A DNA stretch of 64,000 bases from Phenylobacterium sp. (lineage in GTDB: Bacteria > Pseudomonadota > Alphaproteobacteria > Caulobacterales > Caulobacteraceae). How positions within the stretch are numbered: position 1 is the first letter of the stretch; every line of letters begins with the position of its first letter. Location: assembly GCF_013911965.1 (NCBI RefSeq), contig NZ_JACESE010000001.1:124001-188000 (forward strand). The letters run 5' to 3'. Shown piece by piece: positions 56,697 through 64,000 of this stretch. Under the pieces are notes generated by a model that was not told the DNA's origin, made no database searches, and worked only from the letters and a program-made list of their open reading frames with translations. The position numbers and the translations under genes were made by a program.

Positions 56697-56722
56697 ACGC
56701 CCGCCTCCGGGGAGGCGGGCGT
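56697..56722 (-). terminator. Hairpin after the MucR gene
   Basis: ACGCCCGCCTCC pairs with GGAGGCGGGCGT, leaving only two bases if paired fully; a 10-bp stem with a six-base loop is more realistic. Read on the minus strand it follows the MucR stop by 31 bp and ends in GTTTGCGTT. The T-run is short, so strength is uncertain. Confidence 0.55.
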
Positions 56723-56753
56723 CCGCAGTCGGTATGTCAGGGGCCGCGGGAGA

Positions 56754-57173
56754 TCAGCGCTTCTTGCGCGTGGTCTGCCGGCCGCCCTGGCCGAGGCCCA
56801 TCTGCTTGGCGAGGTCCGAACGCGCCTTGGCGTAGTTCGGGGCGACCATCGGATAGTCCTTCGGCAGGCCCCACTTCGCCCGGTACTCTTCGGGGCTCAT
56901 ATTGTACTTGGTGCGCAGATGCCGCTTCAGCGACTTGAACTTGCGCCCATCTTCCAGGCAGATCAGGTAGTCCGGCGTGATCGAACGACGAACCGGCACG
57001 GCCGGCTCCTTCGGCGGAGCCTCCACCGCTTCCGGCGCCTGCGTAATTCCCGCGAGGGCGCGATGGACCGCCTGAATCAGGTTCGGGAGATCCGCCGCCG
57101 CCACCGAGTTGTTCCCGACATAGGCGGAAACGATATCGGCGGTCATCTCGATGACTTCAGTTTTTTCGTCCAT
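56754..57173 (-). CDS. MucR/Ros-type zinc-finger transcriptional regulator
   Basis: 139 aa from ATG 57173; the frame is open to 57317 but the upstream part is not MucR-like. The N-terminus ([20 protein letters not shown]) is a conserved MucR feature for oligomerisation. The DNA-binding part has [20 protein letters not shown], then [19 protein letters not shown]. In C2H2 MucR fingers a His usually sits near the Lys-Tyr-Asn here, so this finger may be atypical. MucR proteins repress cell-cycle genes with SciP/CtrA in Caulobacter and exopolysaccharide genes in rhizobia. Confidence in the family is high; the paralogue (MucR1 or MucR2) is open. Confidence 0.92.
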   Translation of the reverse strand: MDEKTEVIEMTADIVSAYVGNNSVAAADLPNLIQAVHRALAGITQAPEAVEAPPKEPAVPVRRSITPDYLICLEDGRKFKSLKRHLRTKYNMSPEEYRAKWGLPKDYPMVAPNYAKARSDLAKQMGLGQGGRQTTRKKR

Positions 57174-57392
57174 TTCTTCTATCCAGAGCGGCGCCAACGG
57201 CACCCCAGAACATCTGATTCCGAGATCAGTTGTTCCGTAGTTATAGCCGCCAAGGAACGGAGACAAGAGGAATAACAGAAATTCGCGCTTTTGCTGAGCT
57301 TCGCCGCATGAACACAATCTCCCGTGGAGATTGTGGCGGGGGCCCGACGCGGGTTCAGCGGTCGGCGCAATCTATCGACGATCGGCGGCCGG

Positions 57393-58613
57393 CTAGTTCC
57401 TGCCGAATTCCTTGGAGAAGGCGAGCATCGCCGCGCGCTGAGGCAGGGAGTACTCATCGATGGCGTCCTCGTCGCCATCGCGGATCGCCTTAAGAAGATC
57501 CGGCGTCAGGGCCGAGGACAGCGACCAGTTCCAGTAACGCAGAACCGTCTGGGCCCGATCGACCGCCAGCATGTCGTAGATCAACAGGGTGCGCTCGTAG
57601 GCCGGGCTCGGCGCGCCGGTCTCGTCGGTCTCGGGGCGCCGCAGGCCTCGCCAGAGCGCGCGCAGGGCCGCCCGCGGCAGTCCGGTCGCCTTGCAGAGGA
57701 TGGCCAGGGGCTCCCCCCCGGGATCGGTGAAGAGCTTGGCGCCGGTCATCGGCTTGAGGCCCGAGAGGTAGGAGATCTCTTCGGCCACCTCGCGCGTCAT
57801 GCCGTGCTGGGCCGCGGCGATCGCCGCCTCCAGGCTGGTGAAGGGGCTCTTCTCGATGGCCGCGCGGTTGCGCTGGCGCCGCTCGATGAACTGCAGGGCC
57901 TTGCGCGAGAGCGGATCCTGCCAGCCTTCCTGGGCCGCCATCGGGAAGATGTCGCCGGCCGCGTCCTGCAGGATTTCGCGCGAGACGGCGAAGCGCTGAA
58001 GGATGGTCTTGCGGGCCTCGGCGTCCGCCCACCAGAAGAGCACATAGGCCTGGGCCGGACGGAGTTCGGGACGGCGCAGCAGCGGGCCGACCAGCTGCGG
58101 GGCGTCGCGGGTGACCGCGACCAGGGCCTCCAGGCTCGCATGTCCGATCTTCGCGTCCCGGTTGCCGACCACGGCTTCCATGACCGCGACCTCCCCCGAG
58201 GCGACGAGCGCCTCGACGACCACCTCGCTCACCGCCTTGCGCCCGGCGATCATCAGGCGGTGGTCGGGGCCGGACAGGCGCACGCAATCGACGAGGTCGG
58301 CGTCCGAGAGCGTTTCGCATTCGGTGAGCAGGGGCCGGGCCACTTCCGGCTCGTCGCGCATGAGCAGGCGGGCGAGCTGGGCCGGCACCTCGACCAGGCT
58401 GGACAGGCGGCGCGAGACGCGCTGCCGCTCCTCCGTGGAAGCCTCGCGCAGGATCTCGATCAGCAGGTCGGCGGTGACCGAACGCTCGAAGGCGTTCACC
58501 CGGCTCGACGGCAGGCAGACCACGTCGGCCAGCCGCTTCAGCAGCGCATGCCGCGCCCGGAAGCGCGGCGCCGGCGGGTCGTCCGGAGATGCGGCGGGCG
58601 AGGTCTGGCTCAT
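57393..58613 (-). CDS. DUF2336 protein (second copy)
   Basis: 406 aa. The start MSQTSPAASPDDPPAPRFRA is a disordered lead of about 20 residues, followed by the helical DUF2336 region (RHALLKRLADVVCLPSSRV; TADLLIEILREASTEERQRV) and HEAT-like repeats. The C-terminus has a conserved-looking LSLPQRAAMLAF-type end (EYSLPQRAAMLAFSKEFG). It is soluble and of unknown function. Compared with 42854-43951 it has a longer N-terminus and different middle, so it is a diverged paralogue, not a recent duplicate. It lies alone, 219 bp from mucR. Confidence 0.8.
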   Translation of the reverse strand: MSQTSPAASPDDPPAPRFRARHALLKRLADVVCLPSSRVNAFERSVTADLLIEILREASTEERQRVSRRLSSLVEVPAQLARLLMRDEPEVARPLLTECETLSDADLVDCVRLSGPDHRLMIAGRKAVSEVVVEALVASGEVAVMEAVVGNRDAKIGHASLEALVAVTRDAPQLVGPLLRRPELRPAQAYVLFWWADAEARKTILQRFAVSREILQDAAGDIFPMAAQEGWQDPLSRKALQFIERRQRNRAAIEKSPFTSLEAAIAAAQHGMTREVAEEISYLSGLKPMTGAKLFTDPGGEPLAILCKATGLPRAALRALWRGLRRPETDETGAPSPAYERTLLIYDMLAVDRAQTVLRYWNWSLSSALTPDLLKAIRDGDEDAIDEYSLPQRAAMLAFSKEFGRN

Positions 58614-58663
58614 CAGGACCGCGAGTCTGCCGCAGGGACGTTAACCTGCGGTTTGCGAACCCC

Positions 58664-59557
58664 TCAGGCGAAGGGAGGCGCCGACCAGCCCGGCCAGATG
58701 TCGGGCAGGTCCTGCGACACACGGTTGGGGAAGTCCGCCGGGCGCTTCTCCAGGAACGAGCTGACGCCTTCGGCGGAGTCGGCGGAGGCGCCGCGGGCCT
58801 GGATGGCGCGGCTGTCGTGGCGATGGGCGATCATCGGATGCTCGGCGCCGGCCATCCGCCACATCAGCTGGCGGGTCAGGGCGACGGAGACCGGCGCGGC
58901 GTTGTCGGCGATCTCGCGGGCCAGGGCGCGCGCCGCCGGCAGCAGTTCGTCGGGGGCGTGCAGGGAGCGCACGAGGCCGCCGTCGAGCGCCTCCTGCGCG
59001 CCGAAGACGCGGCCGGTGTAGCACCACTCCAGGGCCGTCGGCATGCCCACGAGCCTGGGCAGGAACCAGGAGGAGCAGGCCTCCGGCGTGACGCCGCGGC
59101 GGGCGAAGACGAAACCGAAGCGCGCCTCGGTGGAGGCCAGCCGGATGTCCATGGGGAGTTGCATGGTGGCGCCGACCCCGACGGCGGCCCCGTTCACCGC
59201 GGCGATCACGGGCTTCAGGCTCTCGAAGATGCGCAGGACGACCAGTCCGCCGCCGTCGCGATAGACGCCGGCCTCCGTCCGCTCCGCCAGGTTGCCGCTG
59301 TCGCGCTGGGCGTAGTCGAAGGTCGAGGCGCCCCCGGAGAGGTCCGCGCCGGCGCAGAAGCCGCGGCCGGCGCCGGTGACGATCACCGCCCGCACCGCAT
59401 CCTCCGCGTCGGTGACATCGAAGGCGGCGATCAGCTCCTTGTTCATGACCACGTTGAAAGCATTGAGCTTGTCGGGCCGGTTGAGCGTCAGGGTGGCGAC
59501 GCCCTCCTCCAGCTCCAGCTTGAGGGTCTCGAATTTCGCGAGCGTCTTGGCGGACAT
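58664..59557 (-). CDS. Enoyl-CoA hydratase/isomerase-family protein
   Basis: 297 aa from ATG 59557 (the frame is open to 59710 but enters the divergent promoter). The crotonase fold is clear: LTLNRPDKLNAFNVVMNKEL near residue 22, oxyanion-hole segment AGRGFCAGADLSGG near 65, and KPVIAAVNGAAVGVGATMQL near 115. The residue after the second oxyanion hole region has GVTPEACSSWFLPRLVG, where catalytic Glu lies in hydratases (here PEACSSW), so hydratase activity is plausible. It is divergent from an acyl-CoA synthetase gene across a GTCAA-armed inverted repeat. Confidence 0.9.
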   Translation of the reverse strand: MSAKTLAKFETLKLELEEGVATLTLNRPDKLNAFNVVMNKELIAAFDVTDAEDAVRAVIVTGAGRGFCAGADLSGGASTFDYAQRDSGNLAERTEAGVYRDGGGLVVLRIFESLKPVIAAVNGAAVGVGATMQLPMDIRLASTEARFGFVFARRGVTPEACSSWFLPRLVGMPTALEWCYTGRVFGAQEALDGGLVRSLHAPDELLPAARALAREIADNAAPVSVALTRQLMWRMAGAEHPMIAHRHDSRAIQARGASADSAEGVSSFLEKRPADFPNRVSQDLPDIWPGWSAPPFA

Positions 59558-59599
59558 GGGGGGCCTCCGGCGTTTCCAGGCTTTTTCACCATACCGGCC

Positions 59600-59622
59600 G
59601 CTTGACGGACGGGAGGTCAAGC
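59600..59622. promoter_or_regulatory. Inverted repeat GCTTGAC-N9-GTCAAGC, candidate operator
   Basis: A perfect 7-bp-arm inverted repeat lies between the divergent enoyl-CoA hydratase (59557) and acyl-CoA synthetase (59709) genes. The arms share TTGAC/GTCAA with the repeat at 8113-8127 before the acyl-CoA dehydrogenases. A shared fatty-acid regulator is possible, although the spacers differ (9 vs 5 bp). Confidence 0.4.
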
Positions 59623-59708
59623 ACCCCATCATCAGATGAACAGCGATAAGCTGAGATGCGCCGACGGGCCCGCGAGAGGCCCGCGCCGCCGGAGGAAACA
59701 GAGGACCC

Positions 59709-61247
59709 ATGCATCCGTCGCATCACGCGAAAAGCCACCCCGACCGCGCCGCCTATGTGATGGGGAGCTCGGGCGAGACCGTCACCTACGGCCAGCTGGA
59801 GGCCCGATCGAACCAGGGGGCGCACCTCTTCCGATCGCTCGGCCTGAAGGCGGGCGACGTCATCGCCATCCTGATGGAGAACCATCCGCGCTTCTTCGAG
59901 GTGGCCTGGGCCGCCCAGCGGGCGGGCCTCTACTACGCCTGCATCTCGTCCAAGCTGACGGCGGGCGAGATCGACTACATCATGAAGGACTGCGAGGCGC
60001 AGGCCCTGATCACCTCGGCCGGCGTCGGCCCGGTGGTCGATGAACTGCCCGCCCTGCTGCCCGGCGTGAAGCTCTACATGGTGGGCGAGGCGCGCGCGCC
60101 CTACGAGAGCTTCGAGGCGGCGCGCGCCGACATGCCGGAGACGCCGATCGCCGACGAGACGGCGGGTTCGGACATGCTCTACTCCTCCGGCACCACCGGC
60201 CGGCCCAAGGGGATCAAGCCGCCGCTGACCGGCGGCCCGATCGATGCGCCCAACGCCCTGTCCATGATGGCCGAGCACATCTTCGGCTTCCCGCCGGACG
60301 GGGTCTATCTGTCGCCGGCCCCGCTCTACCACGCCGCGCCCCTGCGCTGGTGCATGGGATACCAGCGGCTCGGCGGCACGGTGGTCGTGATGGAGAAGTT
60401 CGATCCCGAGCACGCGCTCGGCCTGATCGAGAAGTATCGCGTCGACTGCGGCCAGTTCGTCCCGACCCACTTCGTGCGCATGCTCAAGCTGCCGCCGGAG
60501 GTGCGCGCCCGCTACGACGTCTCCTCGCTGAAGTCGGCGGTCCACGCCGCAGCCCCCTGCCCCATCCCGGTGAAGGAGCAGATGATGGACTGGTGGGGCC
60601 CGGTCATTCACGAATACTACGCCGGCAGCGAGGGCAACGGCTTCTGCCACATCGGCCCGCACGACTGGCTGACCCACAAGGGCTCGGTGGGCAAGGGCAC
60701 GACCGCCGAGGTGAAGATCTGCGGCGAGGACGGCGAGCCCCTGCCGCCGCGCACCGAGGGCGTCGTCTATTTCTCCGGCGGGGCGCCGCTGAGCTACCAC
60801 AATGCGCCCGAGAAGGTGGCCGAGAACACCAACAGGCACGGCTGGACCACGCTCGGCGATGTCGGCTGGCTGGACGAGGAGGGCTTCCTCTACCTCACCG
60901 ACCGCAAGAGCTTCATGATCATCTCCGGCGGGGTGAACATCTATCCGCAGGAGGTCGAGAACCTGCTGGTCACCCACCCGAAGGTGGCCGACGCGGCCGT
61001 GGTCGGCGCCCCTGACGACGAGATGGGGGAGAAGGTGGTGGCCGTCATCCAGCCCATGGACTGGAACGCCGCCGGCGACGAGCTGCGCAGCGAACTCATG
61101 GCCTTCTGCCGCGCCAACCTCTCCCACGTGAAGGCGCCGCGCGTGCTGGACTTCATGCAGGAACTGCCCCGCCACCCGACCGGCAAGCTCTACAAGCGGC
61201 TCATCCGCGACGCCTACTGGGGCAAGGAGGGTTCGAAGATCGTCTGA
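59709..61247 (+). CDS. Acyl-CoA synthetase (AMP-forming, ANL superfamily)
   Basis: 512 aa with AGAGGACCC before the ATG. The P-loop is SDMLYSSGTTGRPKG near residue 160. Later motifs are YYAGSEGNGF, TLGDVGWLDEEGFLYLTDR and IISGGVNIYPQEVENLL, and the C-terminal lysine lies in HPTGKLYKRLIR. These are the full A3, A5, A7, A8 and A10 motifs. It activates a carboxylic acid to acyl-CoA with ATP. Downstream is a MaoC-like gene on the same strand. The unusual acyl pocket is not readable; medium-chain or bulky substrates are possible. Confidence 0.93.
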   Translation: MHPSHHAKSHPDRAAYVMGSSGETVTYGQLEARSNQGAHLFRSLGLKAGDVIAILMENHPRFFEVAWAAQRAGLYYACISSKLTAGEIDYIMKDCEAQALITSAGVGPVVDELPALLPGVKLYMVGEARAPYESFEAARADMPETPIADETAGSDMLYSSGTTGRPKGIKPPLTGGPIDAPNALSMMAEHIFGFPPDGVYLSPAPLYHAAPLRWCMGYQRLGGTVVVMEKFDPEHALGLIEKYRVDCGQFVPTHFVRMLKLPPEVRARYDVSSLKSAVHAAAPCPIPVKEQMMDWWGPVIHEYYAGSEGNGFCHIGPHDWLTHKGSVGKGTTAEVKICGEDGEPLPPRTEGVVYFSGGAPLSYHNAPEKVAENTNRHGWTTLGDVGWLDEEGFLYLTDRKSFMIISGGVNIYPQEVENLLVTHPKVADAAVVGAPDDEMGEKVVAVIQPMDWNAAGDELRSELMAFCRANLSHVKAPRVLDFMQELPRHPTGKLYKRLIRDAYWGKEGSKIV

Positions 61248-61267
61248 GGCCTTTCACGTTCGCGCCC

Positions 61268-61295
61268 TTGCCGGGGGCGCGGCGCGTGCTAGACC
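61268..61295 (+). promoter_or_regulatory. Candidate promoter for the MaoC gene
   Basis: TTGCCGG (61268-61274), a 13-bp spacer and GCTAGACC (61288-61295) resemble the Caulobacter housekeeping pattern TTGACGS-N10-14-GCTANAWC. It sits 37 bp before the MaoC-like gene at 61332. Confidence 0.4.
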
Positions 61296-61331
61296 GCGAA
61301 CACCTGTTTCAAACCCTTGAGGGAGCAAGCG

Positions 61332-61781
61332 ATGAACCCGGTGGAAGTGAAGGACCTGCCCGGCCTGGTCGGTCAGGAAGTCGGCGTGTCGGACTGGGTG
61401 CAGATCACCCAGGAGCGCGTGAACCAGTTCGCCGAGGCCACCGGCGACCATCAGTGGATCCACGTGGACGTGGAGCGCGCCACCAAGGAGATCGGCGGCC
61501 CGATCGCCCACGGCTATCTGACCCTGTCGCTGATCCCCTTCCTGGGCGCCGGCATGCTGCCGATCAAGGGCGTGACCCGGGGGATCAACTACGGTTCCGA
61601 CAAGGTCCGCTTCATCAACATGGTGCGCGTCGGCAAGCGCGTGCGCATGCGCCAGAAGCTGATCGGCGCCGAGCCCAAGGCCGGCGGCATGCAGATCAAG
61701 AACGAGTGCACCATCGAGATCGAAGGCGAGGACAAGCCCGCCTGCATCGCCGAGACGATCTCGATCGTCTACACCGGCTGA
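61332..61781 (+). CDS. MaoC-like (R)-specific enoyl-CoA hydratase
   Basis: 149 aa from ATG 61332 with GAGGGAGC upstream; an earlier in-frame start at 61317 is less likely. Hot-dog fold with the hydratase motif ATGDHQWIHVDVERA near residue 38, which supplies the catalytic Asp and His pair, and PIAHGYLTLSLIP. It hydrates trans-2-enoyl-CoA, in beta-oxidation-like or polyhydroxyalkanoate-linked steps. It follows the acyl-CoA synthetase by 84 bp and ends in a strong terminator. Confidence 0.9.
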   Translation: MNPVEVKDLPGLVGQEVGVSDWVQITQERVNQFAEATGDHQWIHVDVERATKEIGGPIAHGYLTLSLIPFLGAGMLPIKGVTRGINYGSDKVRFINMVRVGKRVRMRQKLIGAEPKAGGMQIKNECTIEIEGEDKPACIAETISIVYTG

Positions 61782-61804
61782 GCCGTCCCGCTCGGACGAA
61801 CGAC

Positions 61805-61833
61805 AAAGGCCCGGGGCGACCCGGGCCTTTTTT
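61805..61833 (+). terminator. Strong intrinsic terminator after the MaoC gene
   Basis: AAAGGCCCGGG (61805-61815) and CCCGGGCCTTT (61820-61830) form a perfect 11-bp stem with a GCGA tetraloop, followed by TTT to 61833. It ends the acyl-CoA synthetase/MaoC transcript. Confidence 0.9.
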
Positions 61834-61944
61834 CGTACGTGGCCCAGGACAGGCGTGCTTGACGCGAGGGTCCATGAATACGGGTCGGATCAAGACCGAC
61901 GATGACGTCGAGAGAAACGCGGCTGTCCGTTCGGGCGCCCCGCC

Positions 61945-62778
61945 CTACGGATCGTCGGACACCGCCTCCAGCGCCGAGGCCGCCTTGGCGCCGCCCACTT
62001 CGCTATAGGCCTCGGCCACCGTCACCGGCGCCAGCGGGTCGTCCATCAGGGCCAGGGTCTCGCGGATGTAGCGGGCGTGGGTGACGATGCCGATCTCCAG
62101 CCGCTCGTTGTTCAGCTCCACCTGCTGGGTGAGCAGACCGGCGATGAACTGCACCTCCTGGGCCTCGCTCGACCCCGGGCGGCGGCGCGCCCCCTCGGCC
62201 ATGAAGACCGGACCGCCGGAATTGCCCGGGAAGACGGTGAAGTCGAGCAGGAAGGTCGGGAAGGCCTTGGACGGCGCCAGCGGGAACGAGGCGACGCGGC
62301 CGGAGCGCAGGATGGGGAAGCCCGCCGGATTGGCCGCCAGGCCCCGCGGGAAGCCGAGCGCCATCATCTCGTCGCCCGCCCCGACCGCATAGGAGGTGAA
62401 GGTCTCGTCGCCGGCCAGCCAGTCCAGCGGAATGGCCGCCTTGGCGAACTTCTCGGGCGCCGTGATCTCGATCACCGCCACGTCGCGGTTCGGATGCTGG
62501 GTCCAGAGCGGATTGCCGCCGCTGTCGCGGATGTCGAACTTCTGCGGGCTGTAGCGCCAGGAATGGTCCGGATTCTCCACCCGGTAGCCGATCTTGGCCT
62601 GGACATTGGGCATGCGCTGCAGGACGTGGCCCGCGGTGACCAGCACCGTCCGCGGCCGCCCGTCGGGCGCCGGCGCGTTGATCAGGAACCCGGTGCCCAC
62701 CGTGCGCGTTCCATCGCCCAGCGGCTGTTCGACCTGAACGGTTGCGTGGATCAGCTCTACGGAGAGATCCCAGACCAT
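61945..62778 (-). CDS. Trypsin-like serine peptidase without signal peptide
   Basis: 277 aa from ATG 62778; a frame to 62841 adds 21 residues that do not form a signal peptide either. The chymotrypsin-fold triad is present: His in VTAGHVLQR, Asp in NRDVAVIEI and Ser in VFPGNSGGPVFM. No PDZ domain follows, unlike HtrA. The lack of an export signal suggests an intracellular protease, or an unrecognised secretion route. Substrates are unknown. It is a single gene, divergent from the oligopeptidase gene. Confidence 0.85.
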   Translation of the reverse strand: MVWDLSVELIHATVQVEQPLGDGTRTVGTGFLINAPAPDGRPRTVLVTAGHVLQRMPNVQAKIGYRVENPDHSWRYSPQKFDIRDSGGNPLWTQHPNRDVAVIEITAPEKFAKAAIPLDWLAGDETFTSYAVGAGDEMMALGFPRGLAANPAGFPILRSGRVASFPLAPSKAFPTFLLDFTVFPGNSGGPVFMAEGARRRPGSSEAQEVQFIAGLLTQQVELNNERLEIGIVTHARYIRETLALMDDPLAPVTVAEAYSEVGGAKAASALEAVSDDP

Positions 62779-62971
62779 GACGCCCTCGACTACTCGTCCC
62801 GACTTGGGGCGGAGTGAATCAGAGGGCGTGCGCCCAAACAAGACGCGACCCTGTGAGCGGGGCGCGTTCTAATGCCGCGCGCCCATGCCTTCAGCAGGAA
62901 ATCTGTCCGCCGCGGGGGGCGCGCGACCGCTGCCGCTTGAGGCGGGCGACCGTTCGTCGCATCTAGCGGAC

Positions 62972-64000
62972 ATGAGCAATCCCCTCACCCCGCCCGTCGC
63001 GCCCAAGCATCCCAAGACCTTCGAACAGCTCGGCCGCACGCGGACCGACGACTATGCCTGGATGAAGGACGAGGCCTGGCAACAGGTGCTGCGCGATCCG
63101 TCCAAGCTGCGCAGCGACATCCGCGAGCACCTGAACGCCGAGAACGCCTACACCAAGGCCATGCTGGCGAGCACCGAGGCCCTGCAGGCGCAGATGTTCG
63201 CGGAGATGAAGGGGCGCATCAAGGAGGACGACTCCTCCGTCCCCACGCCGGACGGGCCGTGGGAATACTATGTCCGCTACGAACAGGGCGCCGAGCATCC
63301 GATCCGCGCGCGCCGCCCCCGCGGCGGCGAGGTGGGCGAGGAGATCCTGCTGGACGAGGCCGCGCTGGCCAAGGGCAAGGCCTACTTCCAGGTGGGCGCG
63401 GCCGGCCACAGCCCCGACCATGCGCTCTATGCCTGGGCCGCCGACGAGCAGGGCTCGGAGTACTACACTGTCCGGGTGAAGGACCTGGCGACGGGCGAGG
63501 AACTCGGCGCGCCGGCGGAGAGCGCCTATGGCGACTTCACCTTCTCGCCGGACTCCCAGTGGCTCTTCTGGATCTGGCGCGACGAGAACGCCCGCCCGGT
63601 GAAGGTCTTCCGCCGCCCCGCGCGCGGCGGCGACGACGTGCTGGTCTATGAGGAGACTGACGAAGGCATGTTCCTGGGCGTCGGAACGACCTCGGACGAC
63701 GCCTACGTCACCATCCATGTGGGCAACCAGGAAACCACCGAGATCTGGATCATTCCCGGCGCCGAGCCCACCGCCGACCCGGCCTGCGCGGAGCGCCGGT
63801 CCGAGGGCGTGCGCTACGAGATCGACCACTGGGGCGACCGCTGGGTGATCCGCACCAACGCCGACGGGGCGGTGGACTTCAAGCTCTGCGTCTCGACCGA
63901 GCCCCTGCCGGCGCGGGCGACCTGGCGCGACTTCGTGCCCCATGAGCCGGGCCGCTACATCACGGGCTTCGCCGCCTACGCCCATCACCTTGTGCGGATG
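62972..64000 (+). CDS. Prolyl oligopeptidase/oligopeptidase B (S9A), N-terminal part
   Basis: 343 codons are visible and the frame runs off the right edge, so the catalytic hydrolase domain is missing. The start matches family members: PPVAPKHPKTFEQLGRTRTD then DDYAWMKDE, followed by ENAYTKAMLA. The beta-propeller region follows with blades such as YYVRYEQGAEHPIRARR and FTFSPDSQWLFWIWRDE. The family cleaves short peptides after Pro or basic residues, usually in the cytoplasm; no signal peptide is seen. Oligopeptidase B is favoured by the early DDYAWM and Glu/Arg-rich N-terminus. Confidence 0.9.
   Translation, partial: MSNPLTPPVAPKHPKTFEQLGRTRTDDYAWMKDEAWQQVLRDPSKLRSDIREHLNAENAYTKAMLASTEALQAQMFAEMKGRIKEDDSSVPTPDGPWEYYVRYEQGAEHPIRARRPRGGEVGEEILLDEAALAKGKAYFQVGAAGHSPDHALYAWAADEQGSEYYTVRVKDLATGEELGAPAESAYGDFTFSPDSQWLFWIWRDENARPVKVFRRPARGGDDVLVYEETDEGMFLGVGTTSDDAYVTIHVGNQETTEIWIIPGAEPTADPACAERRSEGVRYEIDHWGDRWVIRTNADGAVDFKLCVSTEPLPARATWRDFVPHEPGRYITGFAAYAHHLVRM

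Noticed and set aside
61859-61873. TTGACGCGAGG near a match to the 8113 operator
   Set aside because: Only one arm matches, it is not symmetric, and it lies between the ends of two genes where no promoter is needed.

Overview
The window is GC-rich, gap-free chromosomal DNA from an alphaproteobacterium, most likely a member of the Caulobacteraceae (Caulobacter/Phenylobacterium-like). The main reasons are a clear PleC-type kinase next to pepN, a clear DivJ-type kinase, a MucR-type zinc-finger regulator, two DUF2336 proteins, DUF1491, a cycHJKL-type cytochrome c maturation operon, a TTAA-N7-TTAAC CtrA box and clusters of GANTC (CcrM) sites. I see no tRNA, rRNA, insertion sequence, prophage, CRISPR array or other sign of recent transfer. 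Coding density is very high, and many gene pairs overlap by 1-4 bases.

Layout. 1-8.0 kb: a secreted beta-helix protein (cut by the left edge) and a Sel1 lipoprotein, a VWA protein, a GT4 glycosyltransferase, and a two-gene acyl-CoA dehydrogenase operon. 8.2-15.6 kb: a small conserved protein, aminopeptidase N, PleC, and an ECF sigma / membrane anti-sigma / periplasmic metal-sensor-like operon. 15.8-22.4 kb: glnE and an htrA-response regulator-histidine kinase operon. 22.5-26.6 kb: ccmI-ccmE-ccmF-ccmH. 26.6-32.8 kb: an unknown helical protein, an HD hydrolase, a PepSY-response regulator-kinase operon, a DnaJ-class chaperone and a YcgN-type protein. 32.8-39.5 kb: a class A penicillin-binding protein, a Uup-type ABC-F ATPase, a 493-bp structured non-coding gap, and a MASE1 hybrid kinase. 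39.6-46.5 kb: an NMT1/THI5-type ABC importer, DUF2336, a triple TonB_C-like protein and a TPR-like protein. 46.7-50.4 kb: rsuA-like, rsmC-like and prfC translation genes. 50.6-57.2 kb: Nudix, GNAT, DUF1491 and a secreted protein, then divJ with a divergent small soluble kinase, sufE, a PAS protein and a MucR regulator. 57.4-64 kb: DUF2336, enoyl-CoA hydratase / acyl-CoA synthetase / MaoC genes, a trypsin-like protease, and the start of a prolyl oligopeptidase.

How the genes work together. The strongest theme is cell-cycle and envelope control. PleC and DivJ, which act in opposition on DivK and PleD, lie about 39 kb apart. With them are a third kinase of the same DHp class, a MucR regulator and regulatory DNA rich in CcrM sites. 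Envelope quality control (HtrA with its two-component system, a PBP1A-like enzyme and the ECF trio) and fatty-acyl-CoA catabolism form two further groups.

The most unusual signals are in non-coding DNA. Four GANTC sites spaced exactly 15 bp apart sit in front of pleC. Six GANTC sites lie within 108 bp in front of a PAS-domain gene. A structured 493-bp gap carries a perfect DnaA box. All gene calls come from reading translations and motifs by eye; no database search was run.
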